From RI-106 sp964496875 (lineage in GTDB: Bacteria > Cyanobacteriota > Vampirovibrionia > Obscuribacterales > Obscuribacteraceae): 64,000 nt of DNA. The notes beneath the pieces were generated by a model. The model was not told the DNA's origin and did no database searches. It saw only the letters and a program-made list of their open reading frames with translations. This document shows positions 33,349 to 41,550 of this stretch, piece after piece (position 1 is the first letter of the stretch; each line of letters opens with the position of its first letter). The position numbers and the translations under genes are program-made. Where the stretch lies: NCBI GenBank assembly GCA_964496875.1, contig CAZCBH010000012.1, positions 37,125-101,124 on the forward strand, read 5' to 3'.

Positions 33349-34848
33349 ATGGCACCAGGTGCTGGATCCTGTTCGAATTCATTGGCGGCAGTGATGCTGG
33401 CGCTTTGGATTGTCCTGTTTGCAGGCATCGGCACAGGCGCGCTTAGCCAGCCCACCGACCAGATCAATGGTCGGGAGGTGATTCAATTATCCGATCGTGC
33501 CAGGGACGCCATCGGTCTCAAGGTAGAGAAGGTGGAACTTCGGCCTTTGCCGCTCGAAGTAAGTGTTCTTGGTGAGATTGAGGCGATGCCGACCAAGAGC
33601 TATGTTCAGCATGCCATGATGGCTGGTCGTGTCCAGAGAGTCGATGTGGAGCTGGGAGAAAGAGTAAAGCCCGGTCAGGTTCTGGCTGTTCTGGATAGTC
33701 CGGAAGTTAATCGTCTTGCGGCTGAGTTGCTAAATACTAAAGCTTCGATGGAAGCCGAGATCAAGAAAGTGAAATCTCAGTATGCCACCGAAAAGAATCA
33801 GGCCGATACCCGTATTGAGCTTGCCCAGGCTGAATACGATCGAATGTCGACTCTGGCGGCAGAGAAAATCGCCTCGGAGCGTTCCAAACAATCGGCTCGG
33901 GCTGAACTGCTGCTTGCCCAGGCCACTAAAAAGAACCTCTCCACCAAGATGACGGTCGAACTCGAAGCTCTGGAAATAAAGATGAAAGTTTCGGTCAAGT
34001 CCCTCATAGACAGGCTCAAGCAGGTGGGTGTCTCGGAGGCGGCTATCAAGAAAATGCTGGCCACGGAAAATGCTATTGTGCAGGTGCCGGTTCGCAGCAC
34101 CAAAGAAGGTGTGCTTACCAGAATAATGGCCAACCCCGGTGAGACCGCCGACGATCAAGACCCGCTTTTCGAGATTCTTGATCTCAATACTGTTTTTGCC
34201 ACCGCCGATGTCTACGAGAACGACATGGAGAGAGTAAGAGTCGGTCAGAGAGTGACGATAAAGACGGCAGCGCTGCCCGGACGCACATATAACGGCACCC
34301 TGTTTCTGGTAGGCGCCGAGATCGATACTAAGAAGCGAACGCTGCCGGTCAAAGTGAAGATCACCAATGCCGATCTAGAGCTGAAGCCGGAGATGTTCGT
34401 CAATATGTACATCGAGACCAATGAGCCGACGAGGGCTATTCTGTTGCCTCGCGAAGCGGTCATGGAGAAGACCGGTCATTTTGCGGTTTTTCGGCAGGTA
34501 AAACCAGGCGTTTATCAGAGAACAGAGGTGGAAGTAGGCAGGAATATCGGTGACGATGTGGAGATTCTCGGTGGTATCGAGCCGGGCTCGCATGTGGTTA
34601 CCCGCGGCGCCTTCCAGCTCGATGCTCATATTTTGAAACAGAGAGGGGACACCGATTCTTTTTCCCATCCCAGCGAGTCCGGCGAGGATCATGACCATGG
34701 AGAGGCGCCTGCGGCGAAGAAAGTAATCGGCATGGATCCGCTCTGGGTAGTGATAGTGGTGTTCGCATTCATCGGCGGTGGAGTTCTCTCGGCAGTGTTC
34801 TTGCGCTCCTCCGGCAGGGGCAAGTCCTCCAGTGACCAGGAAGATTGA
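33349..34848 (+). CDS. RND efflux periplasmic adaptor (membrane fusion protein), heavy-metal type
   Basis: 499 residues. An N-terminal anchor (about 12-33) is followed by a first beta segment, a biotinyl-lipoyl half (RVQRVDVELGERVKPGQVLAV cut at about 85-105), a coiled-coil hairpin at about 120-220, the second lipoyl half and beta-barrel (GVLTRIMANPGETADD, then FATADVYENDMERVRVGQRV) and the membrane-proximal domain. A His/Asp-rich stretch (HPSESGEDHDHGEAP, about 441-455) and an extra C-terminal membrane helix (about 465-487) are unusual for this family. ATG 33349 follows GGAGAATTAG. The pump gene follows after 10 bases. No outer-membrane TolC/CzcC gene is nearby. Confidence 0.88.
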   Translation: MAPGAGSCSNSLAAVMLALWIVLFAGIGTGALSQPTDQINGREVIQLSDRARDAIGLKVEKVELRPLPLEVSVLGEIEAMPTKSYVQHAMMAGRVQRVDVELGERVKPGQVLAVLDSPEVNRLAAELLNTKASMEAEIKKVKSQYATEKNQADTRIELAQAEYDRMSTLAAEKIASERSKQSARAELLLAQATKKNLSTKMTVELEALEIKMKVSVKSLIDRLKQVGVSEAAIKKMLATENAIVQVPVRSTKEGVLTRIMANPGETADDQDPLFEILDLNTVFATADVYENDMERVRVGQRVTIKTAALPGRTYNGTLFLVGAEIDTKKRTLPVKVKITNADLELKPEMFVNMYIETNEPTRAILLPREAVMEKTGHFAVFRQVKPGVYQRTEVEVGRNIGDDVEILGGIEPGSHVVTRGAFQLDAHILKQRGDTDSFSHPSESGEDHDHGEAPAAKKVIGMDPLWVVIVVFAFIGGGVLSAVFLRSSGRGKSSSDQED

Positions 34849-34858
34849 GGGACCGGTT

Positions 34859-37800
34859 ATGTTCAACGGCTTGATATCCTGGTCCATAAGAAACAGATTC
34901 GTAGTACTGGTGTTGGCTTTCGTTCTCTTCGCAAGCGGTGTCTATCTGTCTCTGGATGCCAATATAGATGTTTTGCCCGAGTTCGCACCGCCCCAGGTGG
35001 TGGTAGAGACAGAGGCACCGGGAATGGTGCCGGAGCAAATTGAAGCTCTGGTCAGTATCCCGCTCGAGTCCACCCTCAATGGTATGCCGGGCGTGGAAAA
35101 TGTTCGCTCCATTTCTTTGAACGGGGTCTCGGTGATAACCGTGATCTTTCATTACGGCACCGATATTTACAGGGCACGCCAGCTCGTAGCGGAGCGTTTA
35201 GTAGTATCTTCCTCCGGTCTGCCTCCCAGCGTGAAGCAGCCCCAGATGGCGCCGTTGATGCCGGCCATAGGGGACGTTCTTAAAATAGGCTTGCTCTCGG
35301 ATAAAACCTCTTTGATGGAGTTGCGTACTCTTGCCGATTGGGACATCAAGAATCGCCTTCTGGCGGTGCCCGGCGTGGCAAGGGTATTGATCATCGGTGG
35401 AGAGGTGAAGCAATACCAGGTTTTATTAGACCCAAGAAAGTTGAAGTCATTTCGCATCAGTTTGAGAGAAGTCTCCGATGCCGTGCAGAAGTCCAATGTT
35501 ATCGCTCCCGGGGGCTATCTGGTAACCGAAGACAGGCAACTTTCAATCCAGGGCGTGGCAAGAATCCGGTCCTTGAAAGACCTCGAGAATGCGGTTGTCA
35601 CAATCAGGGAAAACACCCCGGTACTGCTCAAGCATATCGCCAGGGTTCAGGTCGGGTCCGATTTCAAGCTGGGCGATACCGCCATCAACGGTCATCCCGG
35701 TGTCTACATTTATGTCACCAAGCAGCCGGGTGTCAATTCGGTCAAGCTGGATAGAGGGTTGCAGAAGGCTCTGACCGAACTTAAGACCATCCTTCCTGAG
35801 GATGTCAGAGTTTTACAGATCTTCAATCAGTCCAAATTCATAGAGCGCTCGATTCGCAACGTGATCGAGTCCATATCTCTGGGCGGCTTTCTGGTCGTGG
35901 TTATTTTGATCATCTTTCTTCTGAACTGGCGTACTTCGGTTATTAGTCTAACCGCCATTCCATTATCGATAATCACTGCCTTGATTGCAATAAAGTTCAC
36001 CGGCGGCACCATCAACACGATGAGTTTGGGCGGGTTGGCTATTGCCGTGGGCGAAGTAGTCGATGACGCCATAATCGATGTGGAGAACGTCTATCGGCGG
36101 CTCATGGAGAATCAGTCTCTGGCTGAGCCGAGACCGGTTCATCAAGTGGTCTATGAGGCCTGTGTGGAGGTGAGATCGGCTGTAGTGTACGCCACCTTCA
36201 TCGTTGTCCTGGTATTTATTCCTGTTTTCACCATGCCTGGAGTGACCGGACACATATTCAGCCCTCTGGGCTTCTCTTACGTGGTCGCCATTCTCTCCAG
36301 CCTATTAGTGGCGCTGACGGTAACTCCGGCCATGTGCATGTATTTCCTCACCCGCAAGGGGCAACTACCAACCTGGGAGCCCTGGACTGTCAAGAAAGTC
36401 AGAAGGGTCTATCGCAGCATTTTACGGTTTGTCGTCTGGAAGCCCGAGATGGTGGTGGCGGCCTCCGCATTGCTTTTTCTAGCCAGTCTCTGTCTCCTGC
36501 CATTTATGGGTCAGGACCTGTTGCCCCAGTTTAGAGAGGACAGCCTGATCGTCACCGCCATCGGTAGAGCCGGCCAGAATCTGGAATCTACCGTGCGGAT
36601 GGGGGCTAACTTCGAGAAGACCATGCTGGAGAGAGACGATGTCGTTTCGGTGGCGCAGTGGGCCGGTCGGGCCGAACTCGATGACATGGCCGGTGGGCCT
36701 AACTTTGCCGAGTTCGATATTCAGTTGAAGCCGTCGAATGCATCTCTGGATGTGATTCTGCGTGATATTCGCTACCATCTCAACGAGATACCGGGGGTGG
36801 TTTTCGATGTGGGATCTTTCATCGCCCACCGCATGGATGAGGTCCTTTCCGGCGGTACCAAAGCCAATGTGGTGATCAAAATATTCGGACCAGATCTTGG
36901 CGTTTTGAGGGAGCTTGCCCGGGAGACCGTTACTCAAATAGAGAAAGTGGACGGTGCGGTCGATGTGCGATCCGAACCGCAGGTGGTGATGAAGCGAGTG
37001 GCAATTACTCTCGATCGAGTCAAAGCGTCCAGATTCGGAGTGACGTCCAGTGATTTTATGGAGAATGTCGAAATCGCCTACCAGGGCAAGATCGTCTCCA
37101 GAGTTCTTGAGAGTCAACGTCTCTTCGGATTGAAAGTATGGCTGGATGCCCCATTTCGTCACAATCTCGATTTGATTCGCGCCACCCTCATCGACACTCC
37201 ATCCGGTGCACGCATTCCTATATCTGAAATCGCCAGGGTAGAGTTCGTGGACGGTCCAAGTGTAATAGTCAGAGAGAATGTCACCCGAAGAATCGTTGTT
37301 CAGGCTAATACGGAAGGGCGTGATGTGGTCAGTGTGGTCAACGACATCAAGAAAGTAATGGGTGAGAAAGTGAAGATGCCCGGGGGGTATTATCTGGTCT
37401 ATGCCGGTCAGTATGCCGCTCAACAAGAGTCGACTCGTAATTTACTGATCGTCTCGTTCATCACCTTGCTCGCGATACTGATAGTGTTGAAGCAGGGTCT
37501 TGGCTCCTGGAAGCTTACACTTCTTGTGGCAAGCAATATACCGATGGCTTTTATCGGTGGTCTGATTGCCGTGGCGCTTACAGGCAATGTACTGAATCTT
37601 GGCTCTTTGATCGGATTCATCAGTCTTTTCGGTATCTCCACTCGAAACTCGATTTTGATGGTCTCTCACATCAACGATTTGCGTGTTCTTGATATGAGCA
37701 TCAATCGAGCCGTGGTGGAAGGTGCATTGGACAGAGTCTCCCCGGTGTTGATGACGGCGTTGACGGCTGCGTTCGGTATGTTGCCGCTTGCTATCATGGG

Positions 37801-37951
37801 TGGTGCCGGAAGAGAGCTAGAGCAACCCCTCGCCCTGGTAATTGTCGGAGGTCTTGTGAGCAGCACCGCCTTGACTTTGCTGGTCATGCCTGCTCTCTTC
37901 AAGATCTTCGCCAGGTCCGGAGTCAAAGAAGATTCTCTAGATAGCGAATAG
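34859..37951 (+). CDS. RND efflux permease, CusA/CzcA-like
   Basis: 1030 residues with the RND plan: helix 1 at about 12-30, a large periplasmic loop, helices 2-6 at about 340-490, a second loop and helices 8-12 at about 860-1015. Around helix 4 the sequence is GLAIAVGEVVDDAIIDVENV; Asp402 matches the single conserved proton-relay Asp of CusA, while the first Asp of the CzcA motif is Ala. This points to a CusA-like heavy-metal exporter, though the metal cannot be read from sequence. ATG 34859 has GAGGG at about 8 bases. The 3' end overlaps the opposite-strand gene by 29 bases. Confidence 0.88.
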   Translation: MFNGLISWSIRNRFVVLVLAFVLFASGVYLSLDANIDVLPEFAPPQVVVETEAPGMVPEQIEALVSIPLESTLNGMPGVENVRSISLNGVSVITVIFHYGTDIYRARQLVAERLVVSSSGLPPSVKQPQMAPLMPAIGDVLKIGLLSDKTSLMELRTLADWDIKNRLLAVPGVARVLIIGGEVKQYQVLLDPRKLKSFRISLREVSDAVQKSNVIAPGGYLVTEDRQLSIQGVARIRSLKDLENAVVTIRENTPVLLKHIARVQVGSDFKLGDTAINGHPGVYIYVTKQPGVNSVKLDRGLQKALTELKTILPEDVRVLQIFNQSKFIERSIRNVIESISLGGFLVVVILIIFLLNWRTSVISLTAIPLSIITALIAIKFTGGTINTMSLGGLAIAVGEVVDDAIIDVENVYRRLMENQSLAEPRPVHQVVYEACVEVRSAVVYATFIVVLVFIPVFTMPGVTGHIFSPLGFSYVVAILSSLLVALTVTPAMCMYFLTRKGQLPTWEPWTVKKVRRVYRSILRFVVWKPEMVVAASALLFLASLCLLPFMGQDLLPQFREDSLIVTAIGRAGQNLESTVRMGANFEKTMLERDDVVSVAQWAGRAELDDMAGGPNFAEFDIQLKPSNASLDVILRDIRYHLNEIPGVVFDVGSFIAHRMDEVLSGGTKANVVIKIFGPDLGVLRELARETVTQIEKVDGAVDVRSEPQVVMKRVAITLDRVKASRFGVTSSDFMENVEIAYQGKIVSRVLESQRLFGLKVWLDAPFRHNLDLIRATLIDTPSGARIPISEIARVEFVDGPSVIVRENVTRRIVVQANTEGRDVVSVVNDIKKVMGEKVKMPGGYYLVYAGQYAAQQESTRNLLIVSFITLLAILIVLKQGLGSWKLTLLVASNIPMAFIGGLIAVALTGNVLNLGSLIGFISLFGISTRNSILMVSHINDLRVLDMSINRAVVEGALDRVSPVLMTALTAAFGMLPLAIMGGAGRELEQPLALVIVGGLVSSTALTLLVMPALFKIFARSGVKEDSLDSE

Positions 37952-39749
37952 GCACAGGTCCCTGGTCTAGAACAAGATCGTGAAATTTTTTCAAGTTGAA
38001 TTCCGTTCCGACCCGTTTCTGATAGCGTTCTCTCAAGCCAAGCCAGTCTTGTAATCCGACATAATAGGTCGGAAGCTGACAGGAACTCAATTTTGCCCTG
38101 CGCAATTTACCTTCGGCTTCGGCTTTCGTCTGAAACGCTTCTCTGGTCATCAAAGTGAGCGCCTCCTGGTCGGTCATTTTATCCATATGCATTTTGATAT
38201 CGAGAATAGCATTGGCAAGGAGCCGGAGACGAATCTTGTGCATGGTCAATTTGAACTTTCTCGAGCCGGTCATATATCCTTCGTCCAGCATTACCTGGGC
38301 AATATACTCTGCCCAGCCTTCCACATAAGGACCATTGGCATAGAGCGAGCGCAGAAGTCTTCTGCTTTCGGGCTTTATATTATTGAGGTGTTCGAACTGA
38401 ATATAGTGCCCCGGCAGAGCTTCGTGGATGGTCAGCCACTTGAGAGTGAAATTGTTATACTCGCGTAGTTTCGATTCGGCATCCGCTTCGCTCATAGAGG
38501 CGGGAATTGGTGTTACCCAATATTCAGCTTTGCCTTCCGGCTCCAGGGGCGGTGCGCTGTGGAAACCGGCCACCGAGTAGATTCCTCGCATGAATGCCGG
38601 TGTCGGGATCACGCTTAGATTATCTCTTTCGCTCAGGCTGACGATCTGCTTCTCTGCTATGAACTTCTTGATACCGTCCAGATCACCTTTGACCGCTTCC
38701 AGCAAATCCTCCCTTTTAACGTGATCTTCGGCTATTTTATCGAGCACCTCTTGAATGACCAGATTCTCCCGATCTTTGCCTTTTACCTTTATATGGTTGT
38801 GATCCGGATAGAGTTCCATGTGCATGGGAACCGCCATCTGCATCATTCTCGATCTGACCGCGAGCATCTCCTCTTCGGCGGCGGCCAGCAATTCCTCGGG
38901 CTTTATATCGGTTTGCATGACCAGAGAGAACTTCTTCTCGTACAGTTCTCGGCCCAGACGCCAGCTTTTCTTGGATGGTGCTTTTGCCAGGTCCTCTTTC
39001 AACCAGGTCGAGAAAGCTTTCAACGCTTCGATTGCTTTTGGGGCAGCCAGATCGTACTCTTGTTTTAACGAGTCGTTGTCTTCGACTTGTTCGGCGAGAG
39101 TCTTTTCGATAAGCTCTATGTTTCCTCTATTCTCTTCAATCGCCGTTTCGATATAGACAGGCACCGAAGATTTCATATAAACCTGAGTTTGTTTGAGCAG
39201 CCTGGGAATTTGTTTGACCCTGGCAAGGGCATTGCCTAGTCGCACCTCTTTTGGTGCCTGGTCTGACGAGACAGCTTGAAAAATTGCGCTTCCTATAAGC
39301 TCTACGACTATGGTAGGGTTGTACTTGTAGCTTTGAATATTTTCCAGATCTAGAAGGTTGAGGCTGATCTGATCATTGATCATTCTCCAGTCGGCTTTTT
39401 CTTGCGGGCTGAGTTCGGCTTCCGGAGTTTCTTTGGCGAAGCGCTCTTGCCAGGCACTATAAAACTGGCGCTTCCTGGTCAAAGCTTTTTGGCTCATGTC
39501 GTCGAGAAGCTGATCCAGATTGATGACATCGCCGGTTTTGCTTTCTTGGTGCTTGTGGTAACCAGCTTCGGAGGCCGCTGTCGGAGAGAGCGCCAGGGAA
39601 TTTTTTATGAACTGGTCGGCAAGGGCTTGGAAGTTCGAGTGTGATTCTTTGGCCGTCGCCGGTGAAAATGACGATAGGGAGATAATCGTGACTGCGGCAG
39701 CTAGTTTTTTGACAATATTGACGCTATTGAAATGATTGGATTTTGTCAT
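37923..39749 (-). CDS. Exported DUF885-family protein, predicted metallopeptidase-like
   Basis: 608 residues. A signal peptide (about 1-33, ending SPATA) is followed by the all-helical DUF885 fold. The hallmark HEALPGHYIQ is present at about 444-453, followed by LRRSLYANGPYVEGWAEYIAQVML and a closing LGLRERYQKR. The HExxxGH arrangement suggests zinc binding, and the fold is related to gluzincin-like peptidases; substrates are generally unknown. It overlaps the RND pump gene by 29 bases at the 3' end, so the two converge without a terminator between them. Confidence 0.85.
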   Translation of the reverse strand: MTKSNHFNSVNIVKKLAAAVTIISLSSFSPATAKESHSNFQALADQFIKNSLALSPTAASEAGYHKHQESKTGDVINLDQLLDDMSQKALTRKRQFYSAWQERFAKETPEAELSPQEKADWRMINDQISLNLLDLENIQSYKYNPTIVVELIGSAIFQAVSSDQAPKEVRLGNALARVKQIPRLLKQTQVYMKSSVPVYIETAIEENRGNIELIEKTLAEQVEDNDSLKQEYDLAAPKAIEALKAFSTWLKEDLAKAPSKKSWRLGRELYEKKFSLVMQTDIKPEELLAAAEEEMLAVRSRMMQMAVPMHMELYPDHNHIKVKGKDRENLVIQEVLDKIAEDHVKREDLLEAVKGDLDGIKKFIAEKQIVSLSERDNLSVIPTPAFMRGIYSVAGFHSAPPLEPEGKAEYWVTPIPASMSEADAESKLREYNNFTLKWLTIHEALPGHYIQFEHLNNIKPESRRLLRSLYANGPYVEGWAEYIAQVMLDEGYMTGSRKFKLTMHKIRLRLLANAILDIKMHMDKMTDQEALTLMTREAFQTKAEAEGKLRRAKLSSCQLPTYYVGLQDWLGLRERYQKRVGTEFNLKKFHDLVLDQGPVPIRYLENLL

Positions 39750-39846
39750 GATCTACTTGGCAAGAAGGGTGAAAAGCATATTTTATAACAAGGATGATGC
39801 TGGCACTCTTTACTTAGCACTGCTGAAAGTTGGATAATCAGCAGTT

Positions 39847-40893
39847 ATGAAATTAGCCTTTTTTGTAAATGATCTCTCCACCGAAGAGCGTGCCCATTCC
39901 ACCAATAGGCTGGCCGTCGAAGCGATAAACAGGGGCCACGAAGTTTGGCTCATCCCGGCTGATTCGTTTTTCTTTGATGTGGATGACCGAGTCAAGGCGA
40001 TGGCTTTGAAGGCGCCTAGAGCCAAGTACAAATCTGTCGATGTTTATCTCAAGGATATGCTCGGCAAGAATGTCATCCAGGAGTTGATAACGGTAGGCGA
40101 TCTCGATGTTCTTTTTCTGCGCAGCGATCCTTCTGTCGAAGTGGCGGACAGGACCTGGGCGCGCAGGGTCGGTCTTGATTTCGGACGGGCTGCCATGCGT
40201 TATGGCGTCCTGGTGGTCAACGATCCAAACGGATTGTCCACAGCGCTCAACAAGATGTACTTTCAGCTCTTTCCAAGAAGTATCAGACCTACTACTATAA
40301 TCAGCCGCAACAAGGCGCAAATCAGGGATTTCGCCAAGAAACACGGCGACAATATCGTTCTCAAGCCCCTCCAGGGACCTGGTGGTCAGGGTATCTTTTT
40401 CGTCAAGAGTATCGAGATGGCAAATCTCAATCAGATTATCGATACGCTGGGCGCTGGCGGTTACATCATCGCCCAGGAGTTTTTACCCGGTGCCGATCAG
40501 GGTGATACCAGGCTGTTTTTGATGAACGGCCAACCCCTCAAGTGCAAAGGGCATTATGCCGCTTACCGCAGGGTTCGGCATGGCGGCCACGATAGCTCCG
40601 GCTTCCGTGGCGAGGGCACTTTCGAGAAGGCCGAGTTGACCGATGAGATTCTGGAAGTGGCGGAGGTTATCCGACCGAAGTTGATTCAGGATGGAATGTT
40701 TCTGGTGCGTCTCGATATCATCGGTGGAAAGTTGATAGAGATAAATGTCTTTACACCCGGTGGTCTGGAGATTGCCCAGCAATTCGAAGGGGTCAACTTT
40801 TGCCAGGAAGTGATCAAAGCCCTGGAGCGTAAAGTCTCCTACAAAGAGGACAAGGTGCGTACCTTCACCAATCTGGAGCTCTCGGTACTGTAG
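39847..40893 (+). CDS. Glutathione-synthetase-like ATP-grasp ligase
   Basis: 348 residues. The first 120 form the N-terminal domain seen in prokaryotic GshB (KLAFFVNDLSTEERAHSTNRLA, then LDVLFLRSDPSV). The ATP-grasp part has NIVLKPLQGPGGQGIFFV with the ATP-binding Lys, IIAQEFLPGADQGDTRLFLMNG, the FRGEG glycine loop and LVRLDIIGGKLIEINVFTPGGL with the metal-binding Glu and Asn. GshB joins glycine to gamma-glutamylcysteine; close relatives ligate other peptides. No gshA is in view, but an ArsC-like protein in the window could use glutathione. The 3' end nearly touches the convergent gene. Confidence 0.8.
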   Translation: MKLAFFVNDLSTEERAHSTNRLAVEAINRGHEVWLIPADSFFFDVDDRVKAMALKAPRAKYKSVDVYLKDMLGKNVIQELITVGDLDVLFLRSDPSVEVADRTWARRVGLDFGRAAMRYGVLVVNDPNGLSTALNKMYFQLFPRSIRPTTIISRNKAQIRDFAKKHGDNIVLKPLQGPGGQGIFFVKSIEMANLNQIIDTLGAGGYIIAQEFLPGADQGDTRLFLMNGQPLKCKGHYAAYRRVRHGGHDSSGFRGEGTFEKAELTDEILEVAEVIRPKLIQDGMFLVRLDIIGGKLIEINVFTPGGLEIAQQFEGVNFCQEVIKALERKVSYKEDKVRTFTNLELSVL

Positions 40894-40899
40894 GCGGTA

Positions 40900-41376
40900 T
40901 CACCGCAGGCGTGCGATATTTTCTCTATCTAATGTAGCCTGGTCTTTGTTGCCCATCGCTTCATAGAGGTCGGCCCTATGGGAATAGGCGAGCGCTTTAT
41001 GAATGCCGGGAGCACTCTGGTCTATGAAACGGCTCAGCACCCTCTCCGCTTCGGTGAGTTTTCGGGATGCTATATGAATCTCTGCCTGTTTCAGACTTGC
41101 CGCCCAAACCAGAGCAGGGGAGACCCGGGAATCAATCACTTTCTTCAAAACGGAGAGCGCCGATTCGAGGTCACCGTTCTTTTCTAAGTCCAATGCCTTT
41201 GCAAGAAGAAATTCTCCGGATTTCTCGTCTTTGATGGACGAGTGAACAGGCATGGTCGCTTCCAGAATCGAGAGCGTCTGTTCCGTATCCGAGGTCGAAA
41301 GGTCACCGGATGATAGACTGAGGGCGGTTATGAAGCAGCTTGAAGCTGCAATTACCTTTATATAGATCGAAGGCAT
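40900..41376 (-). CDS. Short exported TPR-like protein
   Basis: 158 residues from ATG 41376. A weak signal sequence (MPSIYIKVIAASSCFITALSL) precedes a polar region and two or three TPR-like helical pairs (FLLAKALDLEKNGDLESALSVL, LKQAEIHIASRKLTEAERVL and ALAYSHRADLYEAMGNKDQATL). No catalytic motif. A TTG two codons upstream is an alternative. The gene ends 7 bases from the stop of the convergent glutathione-synthetase-like gene. Confidence 0.6.
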   Translation of the reverse strand: MPSIYIKVIAASSCFITALSLSSGDLSTSDTEQTLSILEATMPVHSSIKDEKSGEFLLAKALDLEKNGDLESALSVLKKVIDSRVSPALVWAASLKQAEIHIASRKLTEAERVLSRFIDQSAPGIHKALAYSHRADLYEAMGNKDQATLDRENIARLR

Positions 41377-41416
41377 CGGCAATTAGACTATGTAGATTAT
41401 GGGGCGAACCGGAATC

Positions 41417-41440
41417 GCCCGCTTCTTTGCGGGCTCGTTT
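41417..41440. terminator. GC-rich hairpin, terminator-like
   Basis: GCCCGC (41417-41422) and GCGGGC (41429-41434) form a 6-bp stem around TTCTTT, followed on the plus strand by TCGTTTCG, only a weak U tract. It lies between two minus-strand genes, about 115 bases downstream of the kinase stop at 41551. It may terminate that operon imperfectly or be a structured spacer. Confidence 0.35.
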
Positions 41441-41550
41441 CGATTTCCTTAACAATTATTATGATGGATGAAATTTATTTGTCCATAGGCCGGACTTCGA
41501 TTTTATGATTATTTCCTGGTTTAGCCGATTTTGCCGGGCTTGGCAACCAT

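Noticed and set aside
36479..37426. 315-codon minus-strand frame opposite the RND pump
   Set aside because: Long antisense shadow; His/Asp-rich and without domain, while the plus strand encodes clear RND helices and motifs.
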